Source of the DNA: Candidatus Nealsoniibacteriota bacterium | GTDB lineage: Bacteria > Patescibacteriota > Minisyncoccia > Minisyncoccales > PWPS01 | NCBI GenBank assembly: GCA_003560095.1 | Contig: PWJI01000043.1 | Coordinates: 1 to 44,466 of the forward strand | DNA length: 44,466 nucleotides | Direction of reading: 5' to 3' | In this document: positions 25,541 to 34,158 of the stretch, piece by piece | Layout: each line of letters opens with the position of its first letter | Numbering within the stretch: position 1 is the first letter of the stretch | The notes under the pieces: model-generated | Told to the model about the DNA's origin: nothing | Databases searched by the model: none | The model's input: the letters and a program-made list of their open reading frames with translations, nothing else | Program-made: the position numbers and the translations under genes

Positions 25541-26841
25541 TGGCATACGAAAGAGCAAAACAAAGTCAAATTTTTTCGAGTAAACCTGTTTCGGTTTCGG
25601 ACTATATTTCAATACTAAATCAGCTTATCTCACGAGTTAATTTAAAAGTTATTGGCGAAGTTAGCGGAGTAAAGGTGGCGAGCAGTGGCCATGTTTATTT
25701 TTCTTTAAAAGATTCAAAAACCGGAGATATAATAAATTGCGCCATATGGAGGTCAATATACAACATGTGTGGAATTAAGATAGAAGAGGGTATGGAAGTT
25801 GTTTTGTCGGGATCTGCTGACATATATAAACCACGAGGAACGTTGACTTTTAAAGTAAAAACAATAGAGCTTGTAGGTGAAGGAGCTTTAAGAAAAGCTT
25901 ATGAAGAACTTAAAAAGAAGCTGGAAAAAAAAGGTCTCTTTGATGAGCAAAGAAAGCGCAAAATACCTTATTATCCTCATAGAATAGGTGTAATAACCTC
26001 AAAAAAAGGAGCTGCAATTCATGATTTTATTAATAATTTAGGTAAATTCGGCTTTAAGGTTCTTGTTTGTGATTCCAGGGTAGAAGGTCAAGAAGCGGTA
26101 GAAGACCTTATAAAATCTATCAAAATAATGAAAAAAAAGAGCTTGGATGTTTTGGTGATTGTTCGAGGAGGAGGATCATTGCAATCCCTTATGGCATTTG
26201 ATAACGAAATGCTCGTTACAGAAATTGCAAAATTTCCCGTGCCGGTAATTACAGGAATTGGTCATCACGAAGATATACCTTTAGCTTCTTTAGCTTCTGA
26301 TGCTTTCGAATCTACTCCAACAGCTGCAGCTCATCGTCTTTCGTGTGGATTTCAAGAAGCAAAAGAAAAAAATAGAAAATACGAAAAAATTATTTTTGAA
26401 AACTATCGAGATATTTTTCGTGAAAAAATAGAAAAATTTACTTTAAAAGAAGAAATAATTAAAAATTTCTTTAAAAATATTTTTGAAGAATACAGAAGGA
26501 GCGAAGAAAAAATCAAGAAAAGCATTAATTTGGCAACTTATTTCGTGAAAGAAGGAGAGAAAAGAATAAATAGAGACGCTAAGAACATATTTTCTTTCTT
26601 TTCCAGGGGAGTCAGGGAAAATGAAAATAAAATAAAAAGAGTTAGCAATATTATTTACTTAAATAATCCTCAAAAGCAATTACGTCTTGGTTATGCTATA
26701 ATAAAAAAAGATAAAAAAATCGTAAAAAGCATTGAGGAAATAAAAGAGGGAGACATAATTAGAGCAACATTATTTGATGGAGAGGTGGATTCCCAAATTA
26801 AAAATATTAAAGAAAAAAAACATGACAAAAGAAAACAATAA
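25537..26841 (+). CDS. xseA: exonuclease VII large subunit
   Basis: 434 aa. The N-terminal OB domain (about 15-115, VSDYISILNQLISRVNLKVIGEVSGVK) binds single-stranded DNA. The catalytic core has IGVITSKKGAAIHDF, VLVIVRGGGSLQSLMAFDNE and TGIGHHEDIPLASLASDAFESTPTAAA, the XseA signatures. A long helical, coiled-coil region follows, then a C-terminal strand segment (NNPQKQLRLGYAIIKK). With XseB it degrades single-stranded DNA to oligonucleotides. It overlaps the gene before by 4 nt and xseB by 20 nt. Confidence 0.95.
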   Translation: MMAYERAKQSQIFSSKPVSVSDYISILNQLISRVNLKVIGEVSGVKVASSGHVYFSLKDSKTGDIINCAIWRSIYNMCGIKIEEGMEVVLSGSADIYKPRGTLTFKVKTIELVGEGALRKAYEELKKKLEKKGLFDEQRKRKIPYYPHRIGVITSKKGAAIHDFINNLGKFGFKVLVCDSRVEGQEAVEDLIKSIKIMKKKSLDVLVIVRGGGSLQSLMAFDNEMLVTEIAKFPVPVITGIGHHEDIPLASLASDAFESTPTAAAHRLSCGFQEAKEKNRKYEKIIFENYRDIFREKIEKFTLKEEIIKNFFKNIFEEYRRSEEKIKKSINLATYFVKEGEKRINRDAKNIFSFFSRGVRENENKIKRVSNIIYLNNPQKQLRLGYAIIKKDKKIVKSIEEIKEGDIIRATLFDGEVDSQIKNIKEKKHDKRKQ

Positions 26842-27028
26842 TTTAACCAATAACTTAAAAAAGCTTTCTGAGATTGCGCAATGGTTTGAGGAATGTGAAG
26901 AAATTGACCTTGAGGAGGGACTTAAAAAAGTAAAAAACGCTACCAAGCTTATTAAAGAAAGTAAGGAAAGACTAAAGGAGATAGAGAACGAATTTGAAGA
27001 AGTAAAAAAAGAGCTTGACGAAGAATAA
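26822..27028 (+). CDS. xseB: exonuclease VII small subunit
   Basis: 68 aa from the ATG at 26822, which lies inside the last codons of xseA. An in-frame ATG at 26774 would add 16 basic residues translated from the xseA overlap and looks artificial. The helical pattern LKKLSEIAQWFEECEEIDLEEGLKKVKNATKLIKESKERL matches XseB (paired helices with an E-x-x-D/S-L-E-E-x-L turn). It binds the XseA coiled coil to make the active exonuclease. Its position straight after xseA supports the call. Confidence 0.88.
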   Translation: MTKENNNLTNNLKKLSEIAQWFEECEEIDLEEGLKKVKNATKLIKESKERLKEIENEFEEVKKELDEE

Positions 27029-27042
27029 AAGACTTTTTGAAA

Positions 27043-28959
27043 ATGATTGAATTTGAAGAAAAGCTCAATAAAGAGCAATTAAAAGTGGTTTACGAGGGCG
27101 ACGGCCCTTGTCTTGTTTTGAGTGGCCCGGGAAGTGGCAAAACAAGAACTTTGGTTTATAGAGTTGCTTATCTTCTTGGAAAAAATGTTCCTCCCAATAG
27201 AATTTTACTGCTTACTTTTACCAAGAGAGCTGCAAACGAAATGATTTCAAGAATTAATAGCCTAACTATGAAAAAAGAAGGGGAAGTTCTTGGAGGAACA
27301 TTTCATCATGCTGCAAATTTCTTTTTAAAAAAATATTTTAAAAAAATAGACTATTTATCGAATTTTATTATTCTTGACGAAGAAGATTCTCGCTCGCTCA
27401 TATCATCAATAATTAAAGAAAAAGGAAAGAAAGATTCTTTAAAAGCTCCGGTTGCTCAAAGAATATTTTCTTTGTCAATTAATTCACTTAAGGAAATTGA
27501 TGAAATTATTGAAGATTATTTTGAATATCTTGATACAAACGCAAAAGAGTGTGCTTTGGGTATTTATAAAGAGTATTGTAAGAGAAAAAAAGAGAACAAT
27601 TTAATGGATTATGATGATCTTTTATTAAATTGGAATAATTTGCTTTTAATACCGGAAATCAGGGAGGAAATATCAAAACAATTTGAATATATTTTAATTG
27701 ACGAATATCAAGATACTAACACTCTTCAAAACGAAATTGTAAAGAAGATAAGTCAGGCTCATGGTAATATCTTAGTTGTTGGAGATGATTCTCAAAGTAT
27801 TTATTCTTTTAGAGCAGCTAATATTGGAAATATATTAAATTTTCCAAAAACATTTAAAAATAGTAAGTTATTTAAGCTTGAATTAAATTACAGAAGCACG
27901 CCTGAAATTCTCGAGGTTGCCAATAGAGTAATAAGAAGTAATACTCAAAAACTTGAAAAAAACTTAAAAAGTACAATTAAGTCAGGCTTTCCTCCTGCTA
28001 TTGTTTCATTTCCCAATTCATCAATGGAGGCAAGATTTGTGTATGAAAAAATAAAAGAAAAAGACTTATCAAAAACAGCGGTGTTGTTTCGTGCCCACTA
28101 TCATGCGGTTGAACTTGAAATGGAGCTTTTGAAACGAAATATACCTTATAACTTAAGAGGAGGAGTGCGTTTTTTTGAACAATTTCATGTTAAAGATATA
28201 ATTGCTTTTTTAAAAATATTTTTAAATTTTTATGATGAAATGTCGTGGCAAAGGCTACTTTTAAGACAAGAAAAAATAGGGGAGGCTGGGGCTAAAAAAA
28301 TAGTTAAAGAAATTTTTAAAAGAAAAAGCATGAAAGAATTTTTAAAAGAAAAAGAGGAAATTGTTTCCTTAATAAGAACTTCTACTGCAAAAGAAAAAGC
28401 AAAGAATTTTTTCTTGATTATTGAAGAAGCACAAGAAAAAGATACAGACAAAAAAATAAATCTTTTTTTGAGCAAATTCTACAACCATTTTTTGGATATT
28501 TCTTTTGAAAATTCTCTTGAAAGAAAAAAAGATATAAAGAAACTCATAGAAGTTTCTGAAAAATATGAAAGTGATGAAAAAATGATTTCTGATTTTTCCT
28601 TGAGTGAAGATTATCAAAAAGAAAGCCCTAAAGGGGGTGCTGTTACATTAAGCACAATTCATCAAGCAAAGGGACTTGAGTGGGAAAATGTTTTTATAAT
28701 ATCATTAAGAGAAGGAGATTTTCCTCATCTTAAATCTTTAGACGAAAATTTACTCGAAGAGGAAAGAAGGCTTTTTTATGTTGCAGTTACAAGATGTAAG
28801 CAAAATCTTTTCCTAACTTACTCAACATACAATTTTAAAAGTAAAAAAGTCTCTACACCGTCCAGATTTATAAAGGAAACAAGTCTTTTAAAAGAGGAAA
28901 GTTATCCCATAAATGACGAAGAAGTGGTTGAGGATAGTGACGAATGGGAGTTTTTTTAA
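27043..28959 (+). CDS. UvrD/PcrA/Rep-like DNA helicase
   Basis: 638 aa from the ATG at 27043 (a TTG at 27037 is 2 codons upstream). Superfamily 1A motifs: LNKEQLKVV (Q motif), SGPGSGKTRTL (Walker A), LTFTKRAANEM, LIDEYQDTNTLQ (II), VGDDSQSIYSFRAAN (III), LNYRST (IV), TIHQAKGLEWENVF (V) and FYVAVTRCKQNL (VI). It has no nuclease domain and is a bit shorter than UvrD/PcrA (about 720 aa), mainly at the C-terminus. The likely role is 3'-5' unwinding in repair or replication restart. It follows xseB by 14 nt, so it may share that operon. Confidence 0.93.
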   Translation: MIEFEEKLNKEQLKVVYEGDGPCLVLSGPGSGKTRTLVYRVAYLLGKNVPPNRILLLTFTKRAANEMISRINSLTMKKEGEVLGGTFHHAANFFLKKYFKKIDYLSNFIILDEEDSRSLISSIIKEKGKKDSLKAPVAQRIFSLSINSLKEIDEIIEDYFEYLDTNAKECALGIYKEYCKRKKENNLMDYDDLLLNWNNLLLIPEIREEISKQFEYILIDEYQDTNTLQNEIVKKISQAHGNILVVGDDSQSIYSFRAANIGNILNFPKTFKNSKLFKLELNYRSTPEILEVANRVIRSNTQKLEKNLKSTIKSGFPPAIVSFPNSSMEARFVYEKIKEKDLSKTAVLFRAHYHAVELEMELLKRNIPYNLRGGVRFFEQFHVKDIIAFLKIFLNFYDEMSWQRLLLRQEKIGEAGAKKIVKEIFKRKSMKEFLKEKEEIVSLIRTSTAKEKAKNFFLIIEEAQEKDTDKKINLFLSKFYNHFLDISFENSLERKKDIKKLIEVSEKYESDEKMISDFSLSEDYQKESPKGGAVTLSTIHQAKGLEWENVFIISLREGDFPHLKSLDENLLEEERRLFYVAVTRCKQNLFLTYSTYNFKSKKVSTPSRFIKETSLLKEESYPINDEEVVEDSDEWEFF

Positions 28960-28983
28960 TGCCTTTTCTTTTTAATTTCTTTT

Positions 28984-28992
28984 TGCTAAAAT
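28984..28992 (+). promoter_or_regulatory. extended -10 promoter for the SurA-N gene block
   Basis: TGCTAAAAT, identical to the element at 41964-41972 before trigger factor. It would give a leader of about 39 nt to the ATG at 29039. Confidence 0.45.
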
Positions 28993-29038
28993 AAATCTGT
29001 ATAGTTATTTGTTGTCTTCTTTTTAATCTATAAAAAAT

Positions 29039-29290
29039 ATGAAAAGTGAAAAAATTTTATTTATTATAATCGGAATCTATTTTTTATTAAGTGGACTTTT
29101 TCATTTTGCTCGCTTGGCACTTGGTCTTGATATTATTGTTGGAGATAATTATATAGATACCATGGTAAGTGCCATATGTGTTTTATTTTCGGTTTTTATT
29201 ATTTATTCCATAGTAAAAATACAAAAAAACACTAAAGAGAAATTAAATAAAGGAAATGTTATAAAACAGGAAAAAGAAGATACTGAATAA
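29039..29290 (+). CDS. small two-helix membrane protein
   Basis: 83 aa with two hydrophobic segments (about residues 6-28 and 40-62), separated by a short loop GLDIIVGDNYIDT, and a charged C-terminal tail (KIQKNTKEKLNKGNVIKQEKEDTE). No family recognised. It is followed 31 nt later by two anchored SurA-N-like proteins, which may be its partners. The ATG is preceded by an A-rich stretch without a Shine-Dalgarno site. Confidence 0.65.
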   Translation: MKSEKILFIIIGIYFLLSGLFHFARLALGLDIIVGDNYIDTMVSAICVLFSVFIIYSIVKIQKNTKEKLNKGNVIKQEKEDTE

Positions 29291-29321
29291 TGCTTTAAGT
29301 CAAAATAATAATTTAAAAAAT

Positions 29322-30023
29322 ATGAAATTATACAAACAACCATGGATATGGATTCTTGTCTTTTCTGTTGCAATCTCAGGATCAATACTTTATTTCAAAG
29401 AAGAGATAAGTAATTTAATGACAGGCAGTGATGCCGTTATTAGAGTTAATAACAAAGCAGTAAACGAAAGAGAGTTTAATGCAATATTTAAGCAAGTTGA
29501 GCAAAGTCAAGCAGAAACAGTTAGGGCAGGAGGAGAAGAGTTGTCAGAAGAAAAGCTCAGGGAAGTTGCTGTTGAAACTGCCGTTGACCAACTTTTACTA
29601 ATGAGTTTTGCAGAAAAAAAAGGAGTTAAAGTAACAGAGGAAGATTTGGAAAAATTCTATAACGAGATAATTTCAATTGATTCGGAAATTGAAACAAAGG
29701 CACAACTTTTCGATATTTGGGAAAAAGAAGGGTTTGGGAAGGAAGAGATGATAATGCAAATTGAAGTTTATCTTATGTATGACAAAGTTTATAACAAATA
29801 CTCCAATGAAGTAAAAATAACTGAAGATGATATAAAGGAAGCTTATGAAGAATATTTTTCGTGGGCAATGGAAACTGATTTTTCAGAAAATGAAGAAGTG
29901 GAAAGCTATGAAGAGATAAGAGAAGATCTTGAAGTTCTTGTTCATCAAGAAAAAGTATTTAAAAAGATGGAAGAAGATTTGGATAATTTTCGAAAAGAAA
30001 GCAATATTGAAATATTGATTTAA
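29322..30023 (+). CDS. membrane-anchored SurA N-terminal-like protein
   Basis: 233 aa. N-terminal anchor at residues 8-25. The rest is helical and follows the SurA/PrsA N-domain plan: AVIRVNNKAVNEREFNAIFKQVE, then a loop, then LREVAVETAVDQLLLMSFAEKKGVKVTEEDLEKFYNEI, and a C-terminal helix (YEEIREDLEVLVHQEKVFKKMEEDLDNFRKESNIEIL). No parvulin PPIase domain is inserted, so it would be a chaperone-type holdase rather than an isomerase. The location is probably outside the membrane. It has a paralog 5 nt downstream. Confidence 0.75.
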   Translation: MKLYKQPWIWILVFSVAISGSILYFKEEISNLMTGSDAVIRVNNKAVNEREFNAIFKQVEQSQAETVRAGGEELSEEKLREVAVETAVDQLLLMSFAEKKGVKVTEEDLEKFYNEIISIDSEIETKAQLFDIWEKEGFGKEEMIMQIEVYLMYDKVYNKYSNEVKITEDDIKEAYEEYFSWAMETDFSENEEVESYEEIREDLEVLVHQEKVFKKMEEDLDNFRKESNIEILI

Positions 30024-30028
30024 AAGGC

Positions 30029-30700
30029 ATGGAGAAAAAAAACTCCAATAATTATTTTATATTTTTTTATGTTTTCTTCATATCTCTGTTTGTTGGGATT
30101 TTTTTTCTTTTTAGTGGAATAAGAGATGAAAATATTGATTTTTTACTAAGTGTTAATGGTGAAAAAATAGAAAAAAATAAATTTATTACTCACCTCAATC
30201 AAGTAAAAAGAGATTTTTCAGAAGAAAATTTGTCTAGTAAAGATTTAAAAAAGAAAGCGATAGAAAAAACTATAAGAAGAACACTGCTTGGTCAATATTT
30301 CAAAGAAGAGGGAATAAGGCTTTCTCTAGAAGATATTGAAAGGATGTTTTCAAGTTTTGTCTTAAAAGAAAAAAGAGCTGAAACAAAAGAAGATTTTTTT
30401 GAAATTATGGAAATTAAGGGATTTTCAAGAGGTGAGGTTGAGACAGAGGTTTTATTTCGGGCAAAAGAAGAAAAATTAATAGGTCACCTTATGAGAAATA
30501 TTGAAGTTGAAAAGAGTGAAATTGAAAAAAGATATAATAAATTAAAAAAAGAAGCTGACAATGAAGAGAATATTGACATTCTTCCTCTTTACGAAATAGA
30601 AGAAAAACTAAAAAAGAAAATAAGAAGAGAAAAAGCAAAAGATAAAATAATTAAAGATCTTGATAAAAAAAGAGAGGAAGCGGAAATTATTTTTTTATAG
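30029..30700 (+). CDS. second membrane-anchored SurA N-terminal-like protein
   Basis: 223 aa paralog of the preceding gene. Anchor at residues 8-30 (YFIFFYVFFISLFVGIFFLF). The soluble part repeats the same plan: LLSVNGEKIEKNKFITHLNQVK, KKAIEKTIRRTLLGQYFKEEGIRLSLEDIERMF, KGFSRGEVETEVLFRAKEEKLIGHLM and a terminal basic helix. It also lacks a parvulin domain. It is far more basic near its C-terminus than its sister, suggesting the two are not interchangeable. Starts 5 nt after the stop of the paralog, so they are co-transcribed. Confidence 0.7.
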   Translation: MEKKNSNNYFIFFYVFFISLFVGIFFLFSGIRDENIDFLLSVNGEKIEKNKFITHLNQVKRDFSEENLSSKDLKKKAIEKTIRRTLLGQYFKEEGIRLSLEDIERMFSSFVLKEKRAETKEDFFEIMEIKGFSRGEVETEVLFRAKEEKLIGHLMRNIEVEKSEIEKRYNKLKKEADNEENIDILPLYEIEEKLKKKIRREKAKDKIIKDLDKKREEAEIIFL

Positions 30701-30717
30701 CAAATTAATTAATTTAT

Positions 30718-31782
30718 ATGTTTCAGAAAAAAACACTCTGGATTTCACACTCCGCAATATCCTCATATTCAAAATGCCCTCATCTTTATTATTTGGAGTA
30801 TGAATACCGTAATCCAAGAACAGGAAACAGAATACAAATAACCAACCCTTATCTGGCACTTGGCTTATCGGTTCACGAAACAATTGAGGGCCTTTTGGAT
30901 GTTTCTTTAAAAGAGAGGACGAAGGTGTCGCTAAAGGAGAGGTTTGACAAAATATTTAACGAGTACAGGGGTCTTAAAGGAGGGTTTCTTTGTGATAAAA
31001 AAGAAAACAGTTTTTATAAAAGAGGGGTTATGATGATAGAGAGAGTCGAAAAATCTTCTTTTCTCTTGAAACCTTCAAAATCACTTGAAAATAGTTTTCC
31101 TACTGTTAATCTTCTTGAAAATGACAAAGATTCTCAAATAGAGGCAAAGCTTGTAGGAAGTGTGGATTGGATTGAAATTTTACCAAACAAAAAAGCACAT
31201 ATCATTGATTTTAAGACCGGAAACAGCAGAGAAAGCAATGGTTCGCTTCAGCTTCCTATTTATACTATTTTGGCAGAAAATAACTTAAAGGAGGAGGTAG
31301 AAAAAACAAGCTATTGGTATTTAGAGCATGACAGTGCGCCTGCCGAACACAAGGTTGGAGATATAAATTACTGGAAAAATATAATTGAAGAAAAAGCTGC
31401 AATTATAAAAAGTGCCGTAAAAAGAAAAGAGTTTTATTGTAATTATCCCGGAAGGTGTTTTTCTTGCGGTGATTATGAAAAAATATTCAAAGGAGAAGCG
31501 GAGAAAGTTGACTTGAAAAACACTAAAAATAAAGATGTTTTTTGTATTTTTAAAGAAAAAGATGTTATTGATAAGGTCATGGCAGGCGATTTTCTTGACG
31601 AAAGAGAAAAGAAAATATTTGAACTTCGAATGAAGAAAGAAATGAAAGAGATAAATAAAGAATTAAGACTTTCCGATAAAAAAAGTGAAGAAATTGTGCA
31701 TGAAATAAAAAGAAAATTAAAAAAAGGACTTAGAAAAAAAGAACTAAATGTTATTATAAGGCTTTTAGGAAAAAAATATTAA
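30718..31782 (+). CDS. Cas4/RecB-like PD-(D/E)XK nuclease with C-terminal HTH-like domain
   Basis: 354 aa. Nuclease core: H53 in GLSVHETIEG, D150 in GSVDWIE, D164-x-K166 in HIIDFKTGN and Q178 in LQLPIY. Four Cys are placed as in iron-sulfur nucleases of the Cas4/AddB type: C20 in SYSKCPHLYY, then C241, C247 and C250 (C-x5-C-x2-C). After a spacer, residues about 291-340 (LDEREKKIFELRM ... EINKELRLSDKKSEEIVHEI) resemble sigma region 4/LuxR-type helix-turn-helix sequences. No CRISPR genes are near, and the uracil glycosylase gene starts 1 nt later, so a repair role is more likely. The HTH call is inference. Confidence 0.85.
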   Translation: MFQKKTLWISHSAISSYSKCPHLYYLEYEYRNPRTGNRIQITNPYLALGLSVHETIEGLLDVSLKERTKVSLKERFDKIFNEYRGLKGGFLCDKKENSFYKRGVMMIERVEKSSFLLKPSKSLENSFPTVNLLENDKDSQIEAKLVGSVDWIEILPNKKAHIIDFKTGNSRESNGSLQLPIYTILAENNLKEEVEKTSYWYLEHDSAPAEHKVGDINYWKNIIEEKAAIIKSAVKRKEFYCNYPGRCFSCGDYEKIFKGEAEKVDLKNTKNKDVFCIFKEKDVIDKVMAGDFLDEREKKIFELRMKKEMKEINKELRLSDKKSEEIVHEIKRKLKKGLRKKELNVIIRLLGKKY

Positions 31783-31783
31783 A

Positions 31784-32377
31784 ATGTCAAAAACCAATCT
31801 CTTAAAGAAAATAAAAGAAGAGATTATTACTTTAAAAGAATCACCGCTTTATAAACTAAGGATTGAAAATAGTTATTTTCCGGTTATTGGGGAGGGTAAT
31901 CATGATGCTAAGTTAGTTTTTGTTGGAGAAGCTCCTGGAGGACGTGAGGCAGCAACAGGAAGACCTTTTTGTGGAAGTGCGGGGAAAATACTCACTGAAT
32001 GTCTTAAAGAAATAGGAATAGAGAGAAAAGATGTTTATATTACAAATATATTAAAAGATAGACCACCAAAAAACAGAGATCCGCTACCAAATGAAATTGA
32101 ACTTTATGCTTCTTTCTTAGATCGTCAAATAGAAATAATAAAACCTTCTCTTATCGCTCCTTTGGGTAGGTTTTCCGGAGAATATATAATGAGACGATAC
32201 GGGCTAGAAAATAAAATAAAACCGATAACAAAAATGCACGGTAATCTTTTTAGAGCTCAAGTATTATATGGAGAATTAAAGATAATTCCTCTTTTGCATC
32301 CTGCAGTTGCAATATATAATCGAAGCAAGAGAGATATTTTAATGAAAGGCTTTTATGAATTGAAAAATAATATTTAA
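31784..32377 (+). CDS. family-4-type uracil-DNA glycosylase lacking Fe-S cysteines
   Basis: 197 aa. Motif A is VFVGEAPGGREAATGRPFCG (catalytic-loop E49), followed by TNILKDRPPKNRDPLPNE, and motif B is LLHPAVAIY. This is the layout of family 4 glycosylases that remove uracil from DNA. The four cluster-binding Cys of the family should align with L17, S20, D92 and Y108 here, so the iron-sulfur cluster is probably absent. The product abasic site would be a substrate for the Nfo encoded at 17.4 kb. It starts 1 nt after the nuclease gene; truB follows after 4 nt. Confidence 0.85.
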   Translation: MSKTNLLKKIKEEIITLKESPLYKLRIENSYFPVIGEGNHDAKLVFVGEAPGGREAATGRPFCGSAGKILTECLKEIGIERKDVYITNILKDRPPKNRDPLPNEIELYASFLDRQIEIIKPSLIAPLGRFSGEYIMRRYGLENKIKPITKMHGNLFRAQVLYGELKIIPLLHPAVAIYNRSKRDILMKGFYELKNNI

Positions 32378-32381
32378 GAAG

Positions 32382-33026
32382 ATGATAATTCCCATATACA
32401 AAGAAAAGGGACCAACCTCAAGGCAAATATTAAACAAAATACAAAAAAAATATAATTTGAAAAAAGTCGGTCACGCGGGAACTCTTGACCCTTTAGCAGA
32501 AGGAGTTTTGGTAGTTGGTATTGGTAGAGAAAGCACTAAAAAATTACACACAAAAGACCTGGATGAGAAAGAATATTTAGCGGAAATTTTTTTAGGTGAG
32601 AAAAGTTTAACAGATGATAGTGAGGGTAATAAAGAAAAAGTTTCGGTGGCGAAAATACCTACAAAAAAAGAAATAGAGGATGCTCTTTTTAGTTTCCAAG
32701 GGTTTTTTATGCAAAAACCACCTATTTTTTCCGCAGTAAAGGTGAAAGGAAAGGAGGCCTATAAGATCGCAAGAAAAGGTGGGCTTGTAAAGTTAAATTA
32801 TAAAAAAGTGCAGGTAAAAAGTATTTTTTTAATGGATTACAAATATCCTTTTCTTAAGGTAAAAATTATTACCGGAGGGGGTTTTTATGTTCGTTCACTT
32901 GCCAGAGACCTGGGAAACTATCTTAAAACAGGAGCATATCTTTATTCTTTGAAGCGAACCAGAGTAGGTGATTTCCAAATCAAAGATTGCGTTAAGATTG
33001 AAAATATTTATAATGAAATAAGTTAA
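32382..33026 (+). CDS. truB: tRNA pseudouridine-55 synthase
   Basis: 214 aa. The catalytic Asp is D36 in KVGHAGTLDPLAEGVL. IYKEKGPTSRQILNKI and GFYVRSLARDLG are typical TruB segments. It converts U55 in the T-loop of tRNA to pseudouridine. It ends soon after the catalytic domain and lacks the C-terminal PUA-like domain of the roughly 300-aa enzymes, in line with a streamlined genome. Start at 32382, four nucleotides after the glycosylase stop. Confidence 0.94.
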   Translation: MIIPIYKEKGPTSRQILNKIQKKYNLKKVGHAGTLDPLAEGVLVVGIGRESTKKLHTKDLDEKEYLAEIFLGEKSLTDDSEGNKEKVSVAKIPTKKEIEDALFSFQGFFMQKPPIFSAVKVKGKEAYKIARKGGLVKLNYKKVQVKSIFLMDYKYPFLKVKIITGGGFYVRSLARDLGNYLKTGAYLYSLKRTRVGDFQIKDCVKIENIYNEIS

Positions 33027-33045
33027 AAATTTTATTTAAAAAAAT

Positions 33046-34113
33046 ATGGATATTATTTTCTCCGAATCATTCTGGAAAATAGAATACTTTAATAATGCTC
33101 TTTGGGAGTATCTTGTTTTTTTGCTTATATTCTTGGGGCTCTCCTTCGGTTTTTTTCTTTTTAAATATATATTTTATCGAAAAATATCCGCCATTATTAA
33201 AGAAAAGAAAGTATTCTCTCTTCTTTTAAGTATCTTAGATAAAATTCGATCTCCTTTTTATATTTTTGTCTCTTTTTATATTGCTCTTTCAAGTATTGTT
33301 GTTCCGGACATTCTCTATAGGTTATTTTTTTTAATTTTTCTTTTTTGGACTACTTACCGTGCTGTTATTGTTGGATATCAATTTATTGATTTTCTTTTAG
33401 AAGAATATATAAAGAAAAATGTTGAAAAGGGGAGTAAGGCAATGGTAAGGGCTCTTGGAAATATTGCAAAAGGAATTTTGTGGGCTTTTGCCTTTCTTGT
33501 TGTTTTATCTATTTTGGGAGTTAATGTTACCGGTCTTGTTGCAGGAATGGGTATAGGGGGAGCTGCTATAGCTTTTGCTCTTCAAGGAATTCTTGCCGAT
33601 CTTTTTAGTTCTTTTTCCATTTATTTTGATAAGCCCTTTATAGAGGGAGATTTGATTGTTGTTGGAGGGAAGTGGGGGACTGTAGAAAAAATCGGAATTA
33701 AAAGTACTCGTATCAGGTCTCTTCAAGGAGAAGAAATTGTATTTTCCAATAAAGAACTAACAGCTGCTCAAGTACACAACTATAGAAAAATGACTCAAAG
33801 GAGATCTGAGTTTAAGCTTGGAATTACCTACGAAACCCCTACTCAAAAAATGGAAAAGATACCAAAAATGGTCAAAAGCATTGTTGATAAGGAAGACTTA
33901 GCGGAGTTTGGAAGAATTCATTTCTATAATTTTGGTGATTTTTCTTTAGATTATCTGCTTGTTTATGATATAAAATCAGCAGATTATATGACTTATATGG
34001 ATATAAACCAAAAAATACTGCTTAATATAAAAAAGGCTTTTGAGAAAGAAGAAATAGAGTTTGCTTATCCAACAAAAACAATACATCTTTCAGGAAAAGA
34101 AGAAAACTCATAA
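33046..34113 (+). CDS. MscS-family mechanosensitive channel
   Basis: 355 aa. Several N-terminal membrane helices, then the pore-lining helix with the Gly/Ala-rich pattern LVAGMGIGGAAIAFALQGILADLFSSF, then the MscS beta domain (PFIEGDLIVVGGKWGTVEKIGIKSTRIR, then IVFSNKELTAAQVHNY) and the mixed C-terminal domain. It releases solutes under hypo-osmotic stress. It is followed by an antiporter gene, together a probable ion and turgor homeostasis group. Confidence 0.93.
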   Translation: MDIIFSESFWKIEYFNNALWEYLVFLLIFLGLSFGFFLFKYIFYRKISAIIKEKKVFSLLLSILDKIRSPFYIFVSFYIALSSIVVPDILYRLFFLIFLFWTTYRAVIVGYQFIDFLLEEYIKKNVEKGSKAMVRALGNIAKGILWAFAFLVVLSILGVNVTGLVAGMGIGGAAIAFALQGILADLFSSFSIYFDKPFIEGDLIVVGGKWGTVEKIGIKSTRIRSLQGEEIVFSNKELTAAQVHNYRKMTQRRSEFKLGITYETPTQKMEKIPKMVKSIVDKEDLAEFGRIHFYNFGDFSLDYLLVYDIKSADYMTYMDINQKILLNIKKAFEKEEIEFAYPTKTIHLSGKEENS

Positions 34114-34158
34114 TTTTTTATAAATTTTTCGGTAAATTGATGATTTTATTTACAAGAA

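Noticed and set aside
13534-28959. Gabija-like defence system from the OLD nuclease plus UvrD-type helicases
   Set aside because: The helicases lie over 5 kb away on the other strand among repair genes, with other operons and a strong terminator in between; Gabija genes are adjacent.
30718-31782. CRISPR-Cas locus marked by a Cas4-like protein
   Set aside because: No repeat-spacer array and no other cas gene seen. The Cas4-like features are shared with RecB/AddB-type repair nucleases.
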